DNA of 64,000 bases from Clostridium algoriphilum (GCF_020443705.1 NZ_JAIZZK010000003.1:1-64000); one strand, 5' to 3'. Positions 24,928-34,185 are shown, counted from the first letter of the stretch. A program made the numbers and translations. The notes: generated by a model not told the origin, from the letters alone.

Positions 24928-25681
24928 TTATATCAGCAGATATCTGATCTATCCCAGGTACAATTTCTCCACTAGCAACCATATTTGCAAGTCTTAGCCT
25001 CTTTATATTAAAATCATCACTAATTGAATGAGTATCTGTACTTGCTGTTATCTCTATATTTTGTTCCCTTAGCTTTTTAAAAAGCTTGATTACCTGTGGA
25101 CTATCCCAATTGCCTATTATATAGTCAAAGTATTTATGCTCGGCACGGGTATTTAGTTCCCAAAATATATTGTATTTTTTTAATATAGAAATCACATAGT
25201 CCATGCCATACTCTGTTCCTTTTCCCTCACTATATATCTCAGAGAGCTTGAATAAATCAGTATGAGCAAGGCCAATCCTAGAATTTATTTTTTCTACTAT
25301 TCGTCCAATATCTTTTAGCTTTACATGATATCTATTGGGATCTTCAAAAGTTACCAGCCCGTCAATTCTTTCCAGTAGTACAAAATCTGTTTTGCTTAAC
25401 TTTTCATATGGTATTCTGCTTTCTCCACCTACCTCATTAAAATTAAGATTTATCTCTATCCCTGCTTTTACTTCTATTTTATCCTTGTATTTTTTCTTCA
25501 GATAATTTATTTCATCAATATAATCTTCAAAAGGTTTAAGTTTAGGTTTTTCCATAAAAAAAGCCTTATGATGATCCGAAATTCCAATAACTCTAACTCC
25601 ATTTTCTATAGAGTTCAAGATTATTTTTTCGGGAGTATGATCGCCATCTGAATAAGTTGTATGAGTATGCAAATCCAGCAC
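24878..25681 (-). CDS. PHP-domain metal-dependent phosphoesterase
   Basis: 267 residues. PHP motifs: LHTHTTYSDG (HxH), ISDHH, GIEINL, AHTD and the C-terminal STDTHS. The fold binds two or three metals and hydrolyses phosphoesters (histidinol phosphatase or exonuclease-like members). The last 16 residues, IATSVTGFFEKFPGGH, are encoded by a TTAGCAA mini-element, so the natural C-terminus has been replaced. It is last in a same-strand group, 113 bp after the ADP-ribosylglycohydrolase. Substrate unknown. Confidence 0.85.
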   Translation of the reverse strand: MLDLHTHTTYSDGDHTPEKIILNSIENGVRVIGISDHHKAFFMEKPKLKPFEDYIDEINYLKKKYKDKIEVKAGIEINLNFNEVGGESRIPYEKLSKTDFVLLERIDGLVTFEDPNRYHVKLKDIGRIVEKINSRIGLAHTDLFKLSEIYSEGKGTEYGMDYVISILKKYNIFWELNTRAEHKYFDYIIGNWDSPQVIKLFKKLREQNIEITASTDTHSISDDFNIKRLRLANMVASGEIVPGIDQISADIIATSVTGFFEKFPGGH

Positions 25682-25794
25682 ATAAAGCCCCCCTTCCCTT
25701 TATTTTCTTTATTATAGTAGCAAGTCTAGAAAATTTTGTTTCTTTAATATCAAAATCTCAGCAGTGTATTTTTATATACATGAACTTAAAATTA

Positions 25795-26679
25795 TTATTC
25801 TATTCCTACTTCTAACATATTTGCAAGATTAATCAACTTTTCTTTAACGAGTATTTTCTCTCTCCATCTTTCTGGAATAGCACTATATCCATAATAAACT
25901 CCAGCGAGCCCTCCAGCTATAGCACCTATAGTATCTGGGTCACCATATAAATTAACAGCCTCACAAATAATATCCTCTACATTTGAATTGTTAATAAAAC
26001 ACCATAATGCACACTGAAGTGTATCTACCACATATCCCGAAGGATTAAGGTTCTCCTTTTTCATATGGAACACCTTTTCATATTCTGCATAGCCTTTTAC
26101 AACTTCTTTTATTGTCTCTAATTTATCTCCGCCATCTAAATATTTATAAATTATTGTATTATATAATATACAGGCATTTGAGGCCTTTAAATTATAATGA
26201 GTCATATCTGATTGAGCTTTTGTGATCTTAACCATTTTATCAAGGTCTCTATAAAATAGTGGAACAGGAATGCATCTCATTAAGGTTCCATTACCTGCAT
26301 TCCTTCCATTAGAGTATTTGTAGATTTTAAGACTTGCTTCCATCCAGTCTCCACAATGGATAAATCCGTCAATGGCCTCCTGACATGTTATTCCGATATC
26401 AATTGGATCCGTTTTATACCATTCAACAAATCTTTTACCTATTGCCGCTATTGGAGACTTGGGATTTTCAAGTAATCCCTCTGCAACCGCTATAGTCATC
26501 ACTGTATCATCTGTAACATCTCCTGGCCTCAAATGCATTTCCCCTCCACCTATCATTTCTTTGTGATAACCGTACTTTTCTACACCTATATCTTTAGGAG
26601 TGAACTCTAGGGTTCCCCCTAGAGCATCTCCGCAAGCAACTCCGAATAGTCCACCTAAAACTCTTTCTAATCTATCCAT
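25795..26679 (-). CDS. ADP-ribosylglycohydrolase (DraG/ARH family)
   Basis: 294 residues. Starts LERVLGGLFGVACGDALGGTLE; GDVTDDTVMTIAVAEGLL near residue 53 and DPDTIGAIAGGLAGVYYGY near 246 supply the two-metal Asp/Thr ligands of ARH enzymes. These remove ADP-ribose from proteins or nucleic acids or act on related ribosides. It is 19 bp after the propeller-like gene, probably in one operon. No ADP-ribosyltransferase is seen nearby. Confidence 0.92.
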   Translation of the reverse strand: MDRLERVLGGLFGVACGDALGGTLEFTPKDIGVEKYGYHKEMIGGGEMHLRPGDVTDDTVMTIAVAEGLLENPKSPIAAIGKRFVEWYKTDPIDIGITCQEAIDGFIHCGDWMEASLKIYKYSNGRNAGNGTLMRCIPVPLFYRDLDKMVKITKAQSDMTHYNLKASNACILYNTIIYKYLDGGDKLETIKEVVKGYAEYEKVFHMKKENLNPSGYVVDTLQCALWCFINNSNVEDIICEAVNLYGDPDTIGAIAGGLAGVYYGYSAIPERWREKILVKEKLINLANMLEVGIE

Positions 26680-26698
26680 GGTTTACACCTCCATTATA

Positions 26699-27466
26699 TT
26701 AATCTTCTTTAACCGTTAGCAACCAAATTGCATCCTTTTTAATTTTCATATCTTTACCTACAATTAATAAGTTATTATCAAAAAACTCTACTATACCATA
26801 GATTTTTATTTGTGATAAAATCTTTTGCTCTCTCACTGCACTAATTACCTTTTGGTACCATGGAAACCTATCTCCCAAATTTTCCTTTGACTCACTATTT
26901 AAGGCAAAAGTTTGAATTGATCCTCTATAGTTAACTGTATCATGAATAACTGCGACAGGCCTAATTGGTTCTTCAGTCCTTAAAGTTCTATGATTTTTAG
27001 TTCCTTCCTCTAGAAGTTCATACTCACCAGATTTAAGATGTATCTTAAATCTATTTGTTAAAATATAGTCTCCAGCTATAGAACCACCACGGAAACTTAT
27101 TAAACGTATGTCTTTAACTACCTTTTCTCTACCCTGTCTTATTGCCATCCGTTCTTCATATGAATCCTCATACCAATGTTTCCATAGATATTTACCGTTG
27201 TTCATATCAATGCCACATATACCTAAACTCATGGTGCATGGTCCAGGCATTGCATGTCTGTCTGTAATCAACATATGTGAATTTTCAAGATAAATCATGT
27301 AACCTAGATTTGAGTGCTGCCAATTTTCCTTCCACAAAAGCTTACCACTCCTATCTATAAGCATTCCACCGTCACCAAGCAAGTATTTATTCTCAATGTT
27401 ATAGAACCTATTATACCTATCACTACAACCATCAGAAATAAATATAATTTTTAGAGTTAACTCCAT
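26699..27466 (-). CDS. Propeller-like protein with PQQ-type repeats
   Basis: 255 residues, ATG 27466 after AAAGGAGGG. No signal peptide is evident. Several short beta repeats end in G-K-x-L-W-K (RSGKLLWKENWQ, MNNGKYLWKHWYED), as in PQQ-like propeller blades, and others resemble read-out repeats. It likely forms a protein-interaction or sensing propeller. It is the middle gene of a five-gene group. Function unknown. Confidence 0.5.
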   Translation of the reverse strand: MELTLKIIFISDGCSDRYNRFYNIENKYLLGDGGMLIDRSGKLLWKENWQHSNLGYMIYLENSHMLITDRHAMPGPCTMSLGICGIDMNNGKYLWKHWYEDSYEERMAIRQGREKVVKDIRLISFRGGSIAGDYILTNRFKIHLKSGEYELLEEGTKNHRTLRTEEPIRPVAVIHDTVNYRGSIQTFALNSESKENLGDRFPWYQKVISAVREQKILSQIKIYGIVEFFDNNLLIVGKDMKIKKDAIWLLTVKED

Positions 27467-27479
27467 TAAAAGCCCTCCT

Positions 27480-27677
27480 TTATATATTATTTATAAGTGC
27501 AACTAACAAATTCCCTCTACCAACTAATTTTCCGTTTCTATCTCTTGTAACATTTGTTTTAGGGTCATATCTTCCAAGAAGCCTTCCATTAGCATCCCTT
27601 ATTTGATACTCTCCATTAACTTCCTTTATTTTTCCAAGCAGATGACCATTTCTATCTCTTAAATTTTCAGTAGACAC
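27480..27677 (-). CDS. RDRNG-repeat small protein
   Basis: 65 residues with four copies of a short motif: NLRDRNGHLLGKI, QIRDANGRLLGRY and TRDRNGKLVGRG are three clear ones. Each could form a beta hairpin. RBS GGGAGG upstream of ATG 27677. It lies 33 bp after the WG-repeat gene and 13 bp before the propeller gene. Such repeats occur in small phage and Firmicute proteins of unknown function; a structural or binding role is likely. Confidence 0.65.
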   Translation of the reverse strand: MSTENLRDRNGHLLGKIKEVNGEYQIRDANGRLLGRYDPKTNVTRDRNGKLVGRGNLLVALINNI

Positions 27678-27710
27678 ATAAACACCTCCCTAAGTAATGT
27701 TACCAACTTA

Positions 27711-28571
27711 CTAATCATATCGAGAAAGGGTATTTATCAAAAATACTGCTTCTTTTTTTAAAAGTGATATATCAGTTATCAATCTTCCATCCTCGCAAAT
27801 TACACCGTACTTACGTTTCCTTTTTAGAATATAATATCTACTGGGTACAGTATTTCTACTATTGTCTTGCTTGATTTCGTGACAGGTAGGTTTGTTATCA
27901 AGCTCAGGTTTCACAATCAAGTTACAATTTTTATCATAAACACCCCACTTTAACCTGAAATAGCATGTAGCCTCTGCTTTAACATCTAATAATACTGACA
28001 TCCTTAGGTCGTATGCACCTACATGAAGTTCACATGCTTCTTTTATTGAACAAAAAATCAAATTGTCATCATAGTGTATCTCCAAATTATTATATTCTAA
28101 TGGAATAATTGTTACATTTTCATTGTCAATTATCCCCCACTTCTGATTCAAAGCAACCTTGAACCTATCGCAATATTTGAATATATCAGCAGCATCATCA
28201 TACTTCAATGGAACAATAATTTTACCATTTCTATCAATATAGCCATGCTTGCCACCATGTGTAATTATATCGCCATTATCAATGAACTCTATCTGAGTCT
28301 CCATTGCAACATGTGCATATCCGTTATAGAAACGTCCTACATAGTCAAAAACAGGATCTATCTTTATCTCTCCAGTATAAATATCTGCAAACCCCCATTT
28401 CCCTTCCACCTCAAACTGAATCAACCCAAATTCACACTCTTCTCTTGCCATAAATATATTTTTCGGGAAACGTAACTTACCATTTTTATTTTGAATATAT
28501 ACCAAACCCTCTTTTACAACTCCATTCACTGGGCCAGAAATCCATGTGTGATAAATTATGCATTTTTTCAT
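27711..28571 (-). CDS. WG-repeat protein
   Basis: 286 residues with at least five WG (KWG) repeats of the form KWGFADIYTGEIKIDPVFDY, KHGYIDRNGKIIVPLKYDD, KWGIIDNENVTIIPLEYN, KWGVYDKNCNLIVKPEL and KYGVICEDGRLI. WG repeats form beta-rich interaction modules. There is no membrane segment. It is the first gene of the group that runs to the PHP gene, 107 bp after the HTH gene. Confidence 0.85.
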   Translation of the reverse strand: MKKCIIYHTWISGPVNGVVKEGLVYIQNKNGKLRFPKNIFMAREECEFGLIQFEVEGKWGFADIYTGEIKIDPVFDYVGRFYNGYAHVAMETQIEFIDNGDIITHGGKHGYIDRNGKIIVPLKYDDAADIFKYCDRFKVALNQKWGIIDNENVTIIPLEYNNLEIHYDDNLIFCSIKEACELHVGAYDLRMSVLLDVKAEATCYFRLKWGVYDKNCNLIVKPELDNKPTCHEIKQDNSRNTVPSRYYILKRKRKYGVICEDGRLITDISLLKKEAVFLINTLSRYD

Positions 28572-28678
28572 ATTATTTCACCTCCTAATTTATATTGCAA
28601 CTTCTTCTAGACTTAGTATCTCTTATCTATATGCTTAATTAGATAAAATAATTTTTATTAACTCGAAATACCACTTTT

Positions 28679-29224
28679 TTACTTTACATCTCCATATAAA
28701 TATTCAAGCTTGTATTGAAGTCCTTCTAACCCCTCTGGGAATTCAACAATATAGCATCTGTCAAAACGATCATACTCAACTGAATAACCTATTTTAGTTA
28801 GTACTAAAAAATCTCTTTGCATTGTTCGTACACTTAAATTTGGAAACCTATTTTTATACCAACTACTGCAGGTTTCTTGATTTGCAGAATTATCATCATC
28901 ACATGACAATTCAGTATGATATTTTAACCCTAACATAATGGTTGCTAGTCTTATTAATTTTTCAATGTGCGAATTTTTCGCTTTATTATCTGAAAAAATT
29001 GGTACTGAAAAAGGACAGGGAATATCATTATCGAAATGAATATATCCCTTTTCTTTTTTAGAAAATCGAATATTTATAAGTCCTGCATTTTGAAGCTCTT
29101 TTAAATCACGAGTTATTGTTTTATGACTTATTTTTATTAAATTTGTAATTTCTATTAATTCTACAACTTCGCTATATAAGAAAATGTGAAATATGGCAAG
29201 TTGTCGAAATGTTTTACCAATCAT
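28679..29224 (-). CDS. Two-HTH transcriptional regulator
   Basis: 181 residues with an N-terminal winged HTH (LIEITNLIKISHKTITRDLK) of DeoR-like type, a linker, and a second HTH-like region (FPNLSVRTMQRDFLVLTKIG). No WYL domain follows, so it is shorter than typical WYL regulators. It heads a same-strand group and may control the genes that follow. Confidence 0.65.
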   Translation of the reverse strand: MIGKTFRQLAIFHIFLYSEVVELIEITNLIKISHKTITRDLKELQNAGLINIRFSKKEKGYIHFDNDIPCPFSVPIFSDNKAKNSHIEKLIRLATIMLGLKYHTELSCDDDNSANQETCSSWYKNRFPNLSVRTMQRDFLVLTKIGYSVEYDRFDRCYIVEFPEGLEGLQYKLEYLYGDVK

Positions 29225-29380
29225 TCCTTTTTCCCTCCTTTAGCCTAGTTTTATTATATATTAGTGGTAGAAGATCTTAAGGACAGTTGTATGTCGTAGG
29301 CTTTTCTCGTATAAAAATAACCGTTCAAAGTGTAGCTCAACACCTTAATCGATTATTTTTATAAACTTATTTAATTAAAA

Positions 29381-29905
29381 TTAACTATACATTTTAGATA
29401 TTAGTTTTCCTTCATTGCATAGATGAAAAAATATTTTTTCACACGCAATAGTATCATCTAAAGCATTATGATGATTGTTTAATGAAATCCCATAATACTC
29501 ACATAAAGTAACTAACTTATGGTTTTCAGTAGGCAGTTTTAATTTTTTAGCATTCATACATGTACAGACACTTTCTAATTCTCCACATTCAATGTTATAT
29601 CGTTTAATTTCTCCTAAAAGAACTTTCATATCATACTGAGCATTATGTGCAACTAATGTACATCCTTCAATGTATTTTTTTATCTCTTGCCAGGTATCAT
29701 TGAAATTTGGTTTATTTTGAACATCTCTTTTTGTAATACTATGCACTTTTGTTGCTCGATACTCTATTTGTGCCATTGGATTTATCATATAGTAATTTTC
29801 ACAGACCCTCCTACCTTTGTTATAATGAACAATTCCTAAAGACACCGCTCTATTTTCCCTAAAACCCGTGGTTTCAAAATCAAGAAATGTTATTTTATCT
29901 TTCAT
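29381..29905 (-). CDS. DEDDh 3'-5' exonuclease (DnaQ-like)
   Basis: 174 residues: ExoI FLDFETTGF (Asp, Glu), ExoII AHNAQYDMKVL (Asp) and ExoIII HNALDDTIA (His, Asp). All four metal ligands and the His are present. It is a stand-alone exonuclease domain, likely trimming or repairing nucleic acid. It is 66 bp after the PD-(D/E)XK-type gene and likely co-transcribed. Confidence 0.9.
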   Translation of the reverse strand: MKDKITFLDFETTGFRENRAVSLGIVHYNKGRRVCENYYMINPMAQIEYRATKVHSITKRDVQNKPNFNDTWQEIKKYIEGCTLVAHNAQYDMKVLLGEIKRYNIECGELESVCTCMNAKKLKLPTENHKLVTLCEYYGISLNNHHNALDDTIACEKIFFHLCNEGKLISKMYS

Positions 29906-29971
29906 AGCCTCACTAATCCTTTATGCAATATTTAATATTCAAATTGTATTCTAGTGAAAATCTAATGCTCT

Positions 29972-30895
29972 TTATTTTACTTGGGGATGTGTAAAGAAAC
30001 CATCAGCATACATATTTTTTCTATCAATATCTACAGCTTTTATATAAGCTAATAATCTTATTTTGTCTTCAATATCAGGATGGTTTATTATCAATTCTGT
30101 TATTTGTTTTTGAGCTTTTGCTAAATATCTGCCAACTATAATCATTTCCTCTATTTCATCATCAATAACTATTGTTTCATATTTATAGCTAGGCAATAGA
30201 CCTAATTGTTTTAACTGGCGGTATTGCTCCTCGTAAGTATGCTTATAACATGTAAAATATTTCTTTACATGATCTGAATAATCTTTGATTTGTCTATATA
30301 CCTTTTCCTTTAACTCCTCATTGTTGCCAAGTTTAACTTCCATAATTACCATTCTATACAAATTTCCATCTATTTGTTTAAGACCCATCAAGTCCATTCT
30401 TTTTCCGTTTGCATATTTATCTGTTATCTGAATATCAATTAAACAATCTTTCTCGTTAAGAATATTATCTGACATAATCAAGTGCTGAAATTCTAGTTCT
30501 TCTTTATAACCTACTTTAATTATTTTTTCCTTTATACTTGCAATATAAGTTTTTTGAAGGAGTTTTCTTAATTCGCATTGTTCTATATTAAATCTATAAA
30601 TTGTTTCTTTTCCTTTAATAGTAAGAACTTTATACTTGTTACTAAAGTCAGGATCATTAATTAGTTCAGTTGGTATAAATTTACTATGTATATCAACCGT
30701 ATATTTATTTTCAGATTTAAATGATACTTTTGCTAAACTATTACCTCTATAATAAATATTAAAATAATTTTCTCTAAGACAAAGTATTAGCTCCCCTTCT
30801 GAATTAATAATATTCTTTAACAGAAATCCGCTCTCTTGCATTAACCTAATAAGATTTGTATCGTTCAAATATCTTTTTATAGCCAATTTTGTCAA
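29972..30895 (-). CDS. PD-(D/E)XK-type nuclease-like protein
   Basis: 307 residues. KRMDLMGL near residue 165 and VIMEVKLG near 183 fit the Asp and ExK of the PD-(D/E)XK core; a following RQIKDYSDHVKKY resembles the later helix. The N-terminal 130 residues are a beta-rich domain without a recognised fold. It lies beside a DEDDh exonuclease. A restriction, repair or defence role is possible but not shown. Confidence 0.55.
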   Translation of the reverse strand: MTKLAIKRYLNDTNLIRLMQESGFLLKNIINSEGELILCLRENYFNIYYRGNSLAKVSFKSENKYTVDIHSKFIPTELINDPDFSNKYKVLTIKGKETIYRFNIEQCELRKLLQKTYIASIKEKIIKVGYKEELEFQHLIMSDNILNEKDCLIDIQITDKYANGKRMDLMGLKQIDGNLYRMVIMEVKLGNNEELKEKVYRQIKDYSDHVKKYFTCYKHTYEEQYRQLKQLGLLPSYKYETIVIDDEIEEMIIVGRYLAKAQKQITELIINHPDIEDKIRLLAYIKAVDIDRKNMYADGFFTHPQVK

Positions 30896-31039
30896 CCCCT
30901 TATTTTATTATTTCAACTCAAATTTTATTAAAAATGTTCCCTTTAATTAAATGCCTAATACTTTAATAATATTACAGTTATTTTAATTTATTTAATTGCT
31001 CCCTCCTAAATTAACAAACATTGTATAAGGATCAAACAT

Positions 31040-31086
31040 AAAAGAGCCAGCCAAAGTGAATCTGCATCACCTCAACTAGCTCTTTA
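31040..31086 (-). terminator. Terminator of the PnuC-NadR gene
   Basis: On the minus strand AAAGAGC...GCTCTTTT encloses an inner stem AGTTGAGGTGA/TCACTTTGGCT and is followed by TTAT. Confidence 0.6.
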
Positions 31087-31110
31087 AATGTTTCTTAAAT
31101 TTCTTTCATA

Positions 31111-32769
31111 TTAAGTAAATTTCTTGAATTTACTTAATATCCTATCAACCTTAGCCATTCGTTCTTCCAAGTTTCCACTTAACAAAATATACGGTATTTC
31201 TCTTTGTTTCAAGTCAGCAATAATCTGTTTTTGAAAAACCAATCTTTTTTGGTCACCACTCCTATCCCACGTATCATCATAAGGAAAATCAGTATCACAC
31301 AAGAAAAACAAATCATATCTTTGTGAATTTTCAAATGCTAATTTTGTCAGTAATCTAGGTACTTTTCCATGATAATCAATAGAAAACATATAGGTGCTTA
31401 TAGCATTCGTATCAACAAACAAATACTTATTTGCATTTATTGTTTCATTTTCTTCTCTTTGTATATGACCAAGTGCTATTTCGTCAAAAGCTTTCAAAGG
31501 TAGCCTTCTCTTAATTTGATGTTCTTCCCAATAATCCCTACCATACTCACTGGTAAAGGTAGTTTTATATTTTTTTGCTAAAGCTTCTGTAATAGTTGAT
31601 TTTCCTGTTGAGGGTGCTCCTAAAAATACAATTTTAGTTATCATATCCCTATATACCACATCTGATATATATTTACGATTTATATAAGCATTTTCACGAA
31701 TGGATGTACCTGATATTGGCACAACATCTCTTGATTCGTCAACTCGTCTATCTATAGCATTTAACGCCTTACTCATATGCTCACCATAAAATTCACTTGA
31801 ATAAAAATGCGTTATTTTTTTACCATTTAAAAGACCTTTGATATATGTTTCTTCTGCTATTTGATATTCTCTATTATGTCCCACTCCAACTGGTCCATTC
31901 CAAGCTTCAATTACAATTACACATGGATATAAGGTTTTAATCCAGTTTGCTCTCATATTAAGAGGTATTTGTGTTAAATCAGTATCATAAATAATCACAA
32001 TTAATTCATCTATCTCTTTTAATGCCGTTTCTACAATAAATTGATGCCCTTTATGAAATGGTGCAAACTTTCCTAATATAAGCCCTGTTTTAATCATTAT
32101 TTTCTTTTGCTCTTTATTCCAAATATAATAACCATAGACAGCATTTATAAGATAAGCACTCCACATAACAATCATCATTGCTCCATCTTGGCTTCCCGCT
32201 ATTGTTCTCATTGTCCACATAACTATAGTAAATACATTTAATGAAATATATAAAAGCCATTGTTCTTTATATCGTTTCATCATTAAAAAAGTTGCTGCAA
32301 TGGATAGTATATCAGTTGTTGCATCGATATATGGCAAGTTTTGACCTTTTATTGTGGATAATAAAAAGCCTAAAATTACAATACTTCCTACGCAAATTAT
32401 AGTAATTATTGCAAAGCTTCTTTTTCTCATCTGTAACATTTTTACCTTAGTACCATTAATGTGTTTTCTCCACATAAAAAAGCCTATAATGCTTGTTGGC
32501 AGAAAGAATAATAAATTTAATCCTACCTCACCATATAAACCATTATTATATGCAAGATAAGCGTACCCTATCGTATTATAAATGCCAAATGAATAATTCC
32601 ATAAGCTCCCTTTAGCAACTAAAACAACGCATAATACTCCCGTTATAAATACTGAAAAACCAAATAAAGTATCTTTCCATATAATTGTTAAGGCAATTGC
32701 CACTGCACTGAATATACAAAGCCAGGTTATTTCATAAAATGTCCAATCTTTTAATGTTTTATTTATCAT
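31111..32769 (-). CDS. PnuC-NadR fusion: nicotinamide riboside transporter, NMN adenylyltransferase and ribosylnicotinamide kinase
   Basis: About 552 residues from ATG 32769 (a GTG 48 nt upstream is less likely). Residues 1-220 are a seven-helix PnuC transporter (SLWNYSFGIYNTIGYAYLAY). Next comes the adenylyltransferase GLILGKFAPFHKGHQFIVET with a later ISGTSIREN, then a kinase with Walker A FLGAPSTGKST near residue 385. Together one chain can import nicotinamide riboside, phosphorylate it to trap it, and make NAD. No NadR-type HTH is present. Flanked by noncoding sequence, so it is single-gene. Confidence 0.9.
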   Translation of the reverse strand: MINKTLKDWTFYEITWLCIFSAVAIALTIIWKDTLFGFSVFITGVLCVVLVAKGSLWNYSFGIYNTIGYAYLAYNNGLYGEVGLNLLFFLPTSIIGFFMWRKHINGTKVKMLQMRKRSFAIITIICVGSIVILGFLLSTIKGQNLPYIDATTDILSIAATFLMMKRYKEQWLLYISLNVFTIVMWTMRTIAGSQDGAMMIVMWSAYLINAVYGYYIWNKEQKKIMIKTGLILGKFAPFHKGHQFIVETALKEIDELIVIIYDTDLTQIPLNMRANWIKTLYPCVIVIEAWNGPVGVGHNREYQIAEETYIKGLLNGKKITHFYSSEFYGEHMSKALNAIDRRVDESRDVVPISGTSIRENAYINRKYISDVVYRDMITKIVFLGAPSTGKSTITEALAKKYKTTFTSEYGRDYWEEHQIKRRLPLKAFDEIALGHIQREENETINANKYLFVDTNAISTYMFSIDYHGKVPRLLTKLAFENSQRYDLFFLCDTDFPYDDTWDRSGDQKRLVFQKQIIADLKQREIPYILLSGNLEERMAKVDRILSKFKKFT

Positions 32770-32947
32770 ACATCTATAATTACCTCTTTTCTTATCTCTT
32801 AATTTAGATTTATTCACATCTAATGTCCTAAACTTAACTGTATATCCTATATCACTATTTTCTCACCAAGTAAAGATGATATAAATAGATCTCGTTTATC
32901 TACCATTAATAAGCCCTCTAAAATAAGACTTTAGTTTTACTACAGTT

Positions 32948-33297
32948 TTATATTTCATAAGGATCAATTATAAACTTATAATCAATAAAGCAAAAAGTCA
33001 CACCATCTTCTCTTTTAGATAATTCAATATAAACTTCAGTACAAATATCTATAAGAGAGGCAATAGGATTAATTGAATCTCCGTTTCTGTAAAAGCCTAT
33101 TGAGTTATCATTATAACTGTCAATGTAATCTGCTTTTATCAAAGTCCCATTACAAATGATATAGTCTTTGTCTATGGAAAATTCTAACCTTGGTATTTTA
33201 TCCATTTCTTCATCATTTAAGTATATAACTAGCCTTCCTAAAGGTTCTTTACTTGCAGCCTTGCTTTTGCTTGTGTCAACCTTTACCCTATTTAAAT
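32948..33297 (-). pseudogene. 5'-truncated hypothetical gene
   Basis: The frame RVKVDTSKSKAASKEPLGRL continues through VIYLNDEEMDKIPRLEF to a stop at 32948 but has no start of its own: its upstream end runs straight into a TTAGCAA element (33298-33386). A start in the element would give MVRPHGRNCKQFLLAN as an artificial N-terminus. The product is a soluble, acidic beta-rich protein of unknown family. Confidence 0.45.
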
Positions 33298-33386
33298 TAG
33301 CAAGAAGAAATTGTTTACAGTTTCTTCCATGGGGTCGGACCACGTTACAGAAATTGGTAATGAAGTGGACAAGTTCTGTTTGCTAA
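33298..33386. repeat. TTAGCAA mini-element, copy D
   Basis: 89 bp, starting TTAGCAAGAAGAAATTG and ending TCTGTTTGCTAA, with AGAAATTG/CAG-TTTCTTC inner arms and a GGGGTCGGACC block in place of CCCCCGGGG. It separates two truncated genes on opposite strands. Confidence 0.6.
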
Positions 33387-33387
33387 T

Positions 33388-33941
33388 GGCTTAGTGGACA
33401 TTGGTTTTATGTGTTTAGTTCTAATGATCCAGAAGGAAACGATGATGGAGCTGATTGGCGTTTATGTATTGATAAAACGACTAAAAAAGCTTACATGTAT
33501 TACTCTAATAATAAATTGGTGGACTTTGGCTCAGATTACACTCCCCCAGAAGCTCCTAGTTCAGTTACTGTTACTGATGCTACTACTCCAGATTACCTTA
33601 GTGACGGTAGTGACCGCGAACCTATAATAAGTTCAAATAAGACAACTACAGTAACTTACACTATGGATAATAATACATTTCTAAAGTACAATTATGAAAA
33701 TGGAACAACATTTAAACTTAAAATAGGTCAAAAAATCAAATTAGACGGAACCGTAACAAATTCAAACTTTAGAACTATGCTTGATAGTGCTGATGATATA
33801 TTTACTTTTCCAATAACCAATAAAGATAATCCAGATATCACTATTAGAATGGCTAAAGTTGGTACAGGTGATATAGAGGTTGTCCCTAATTATTCTGATT
33901 GGGATAGGGCTTATACTATTCACGTAATTGTAACTGATTAA
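33388..33941 (+). pseudogene. 5'-truncated stalk-protein relative
   Basis: In the frame that ends at 33941 the sequence begins SGHWFYVFSSNDPEGNDDGA and DWRLCIDKTTKKAYMYY, closely like the GGDFYVFDIYN...WRLCISKASGKAF module of the 302-residue protein at 11667. A linker rich in Thr/Pro and a 100-residue C-terminal beta domain (YTMDNNTFLKYNYENGTTFK) follow. The N-terminal anchor and stalk are gone, cut at the TTAGCAA element. The first downstream Met in frame would give a 176-residue product. Confidence 0.6.
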
Positions 33942-33946
33942 TACCT

Positions 33947-33964
33947 AAGGGGAGTATTCCCCTT
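33947..33964 (+). terminator. Short terminator
   Basis: AAGGGGA pairs with TCCCCTT across a 4-nt loop and is followed by ACTTTAA. Confidence 0.5.
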
Positions 33965-34132
33965 ACTTTAAAATAACCAACGGAGGTTACAAGTCCTCGT
34001 GTAATATTGAGTAAAGTAATAATAAGGAGACAATAATAATGTGTAAAGCTGTAGAACTTATTTAGTATTTCTTCTAGGTTGTGTCATTTGCAATAAAAAA
34101 GGCCCTCATATAACTATGAGAACCTTACTATG

Positions 34133-34185
34133 TGGTGCGTCGGACAAACGTCGATCCTGCGACCAACTGGTTCGTAAATTGGCGT
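34133..34185 (-). other. Decayed tRNA 3' half, probable old attachment site
   Basis: On the minus strand this reads ACGAACCAGTTGGTCGCAGG followed by an imperfect T-arm and CCGACGCACCA. It resembles the anticodon loop (ACG) to CCA end of a tRNA-Arg, the classic target of integrases, but the T-arm no longer pairs. A direct repeat of part of it lies at 34743. No integrase gene is seen. Confidence 0.45.
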
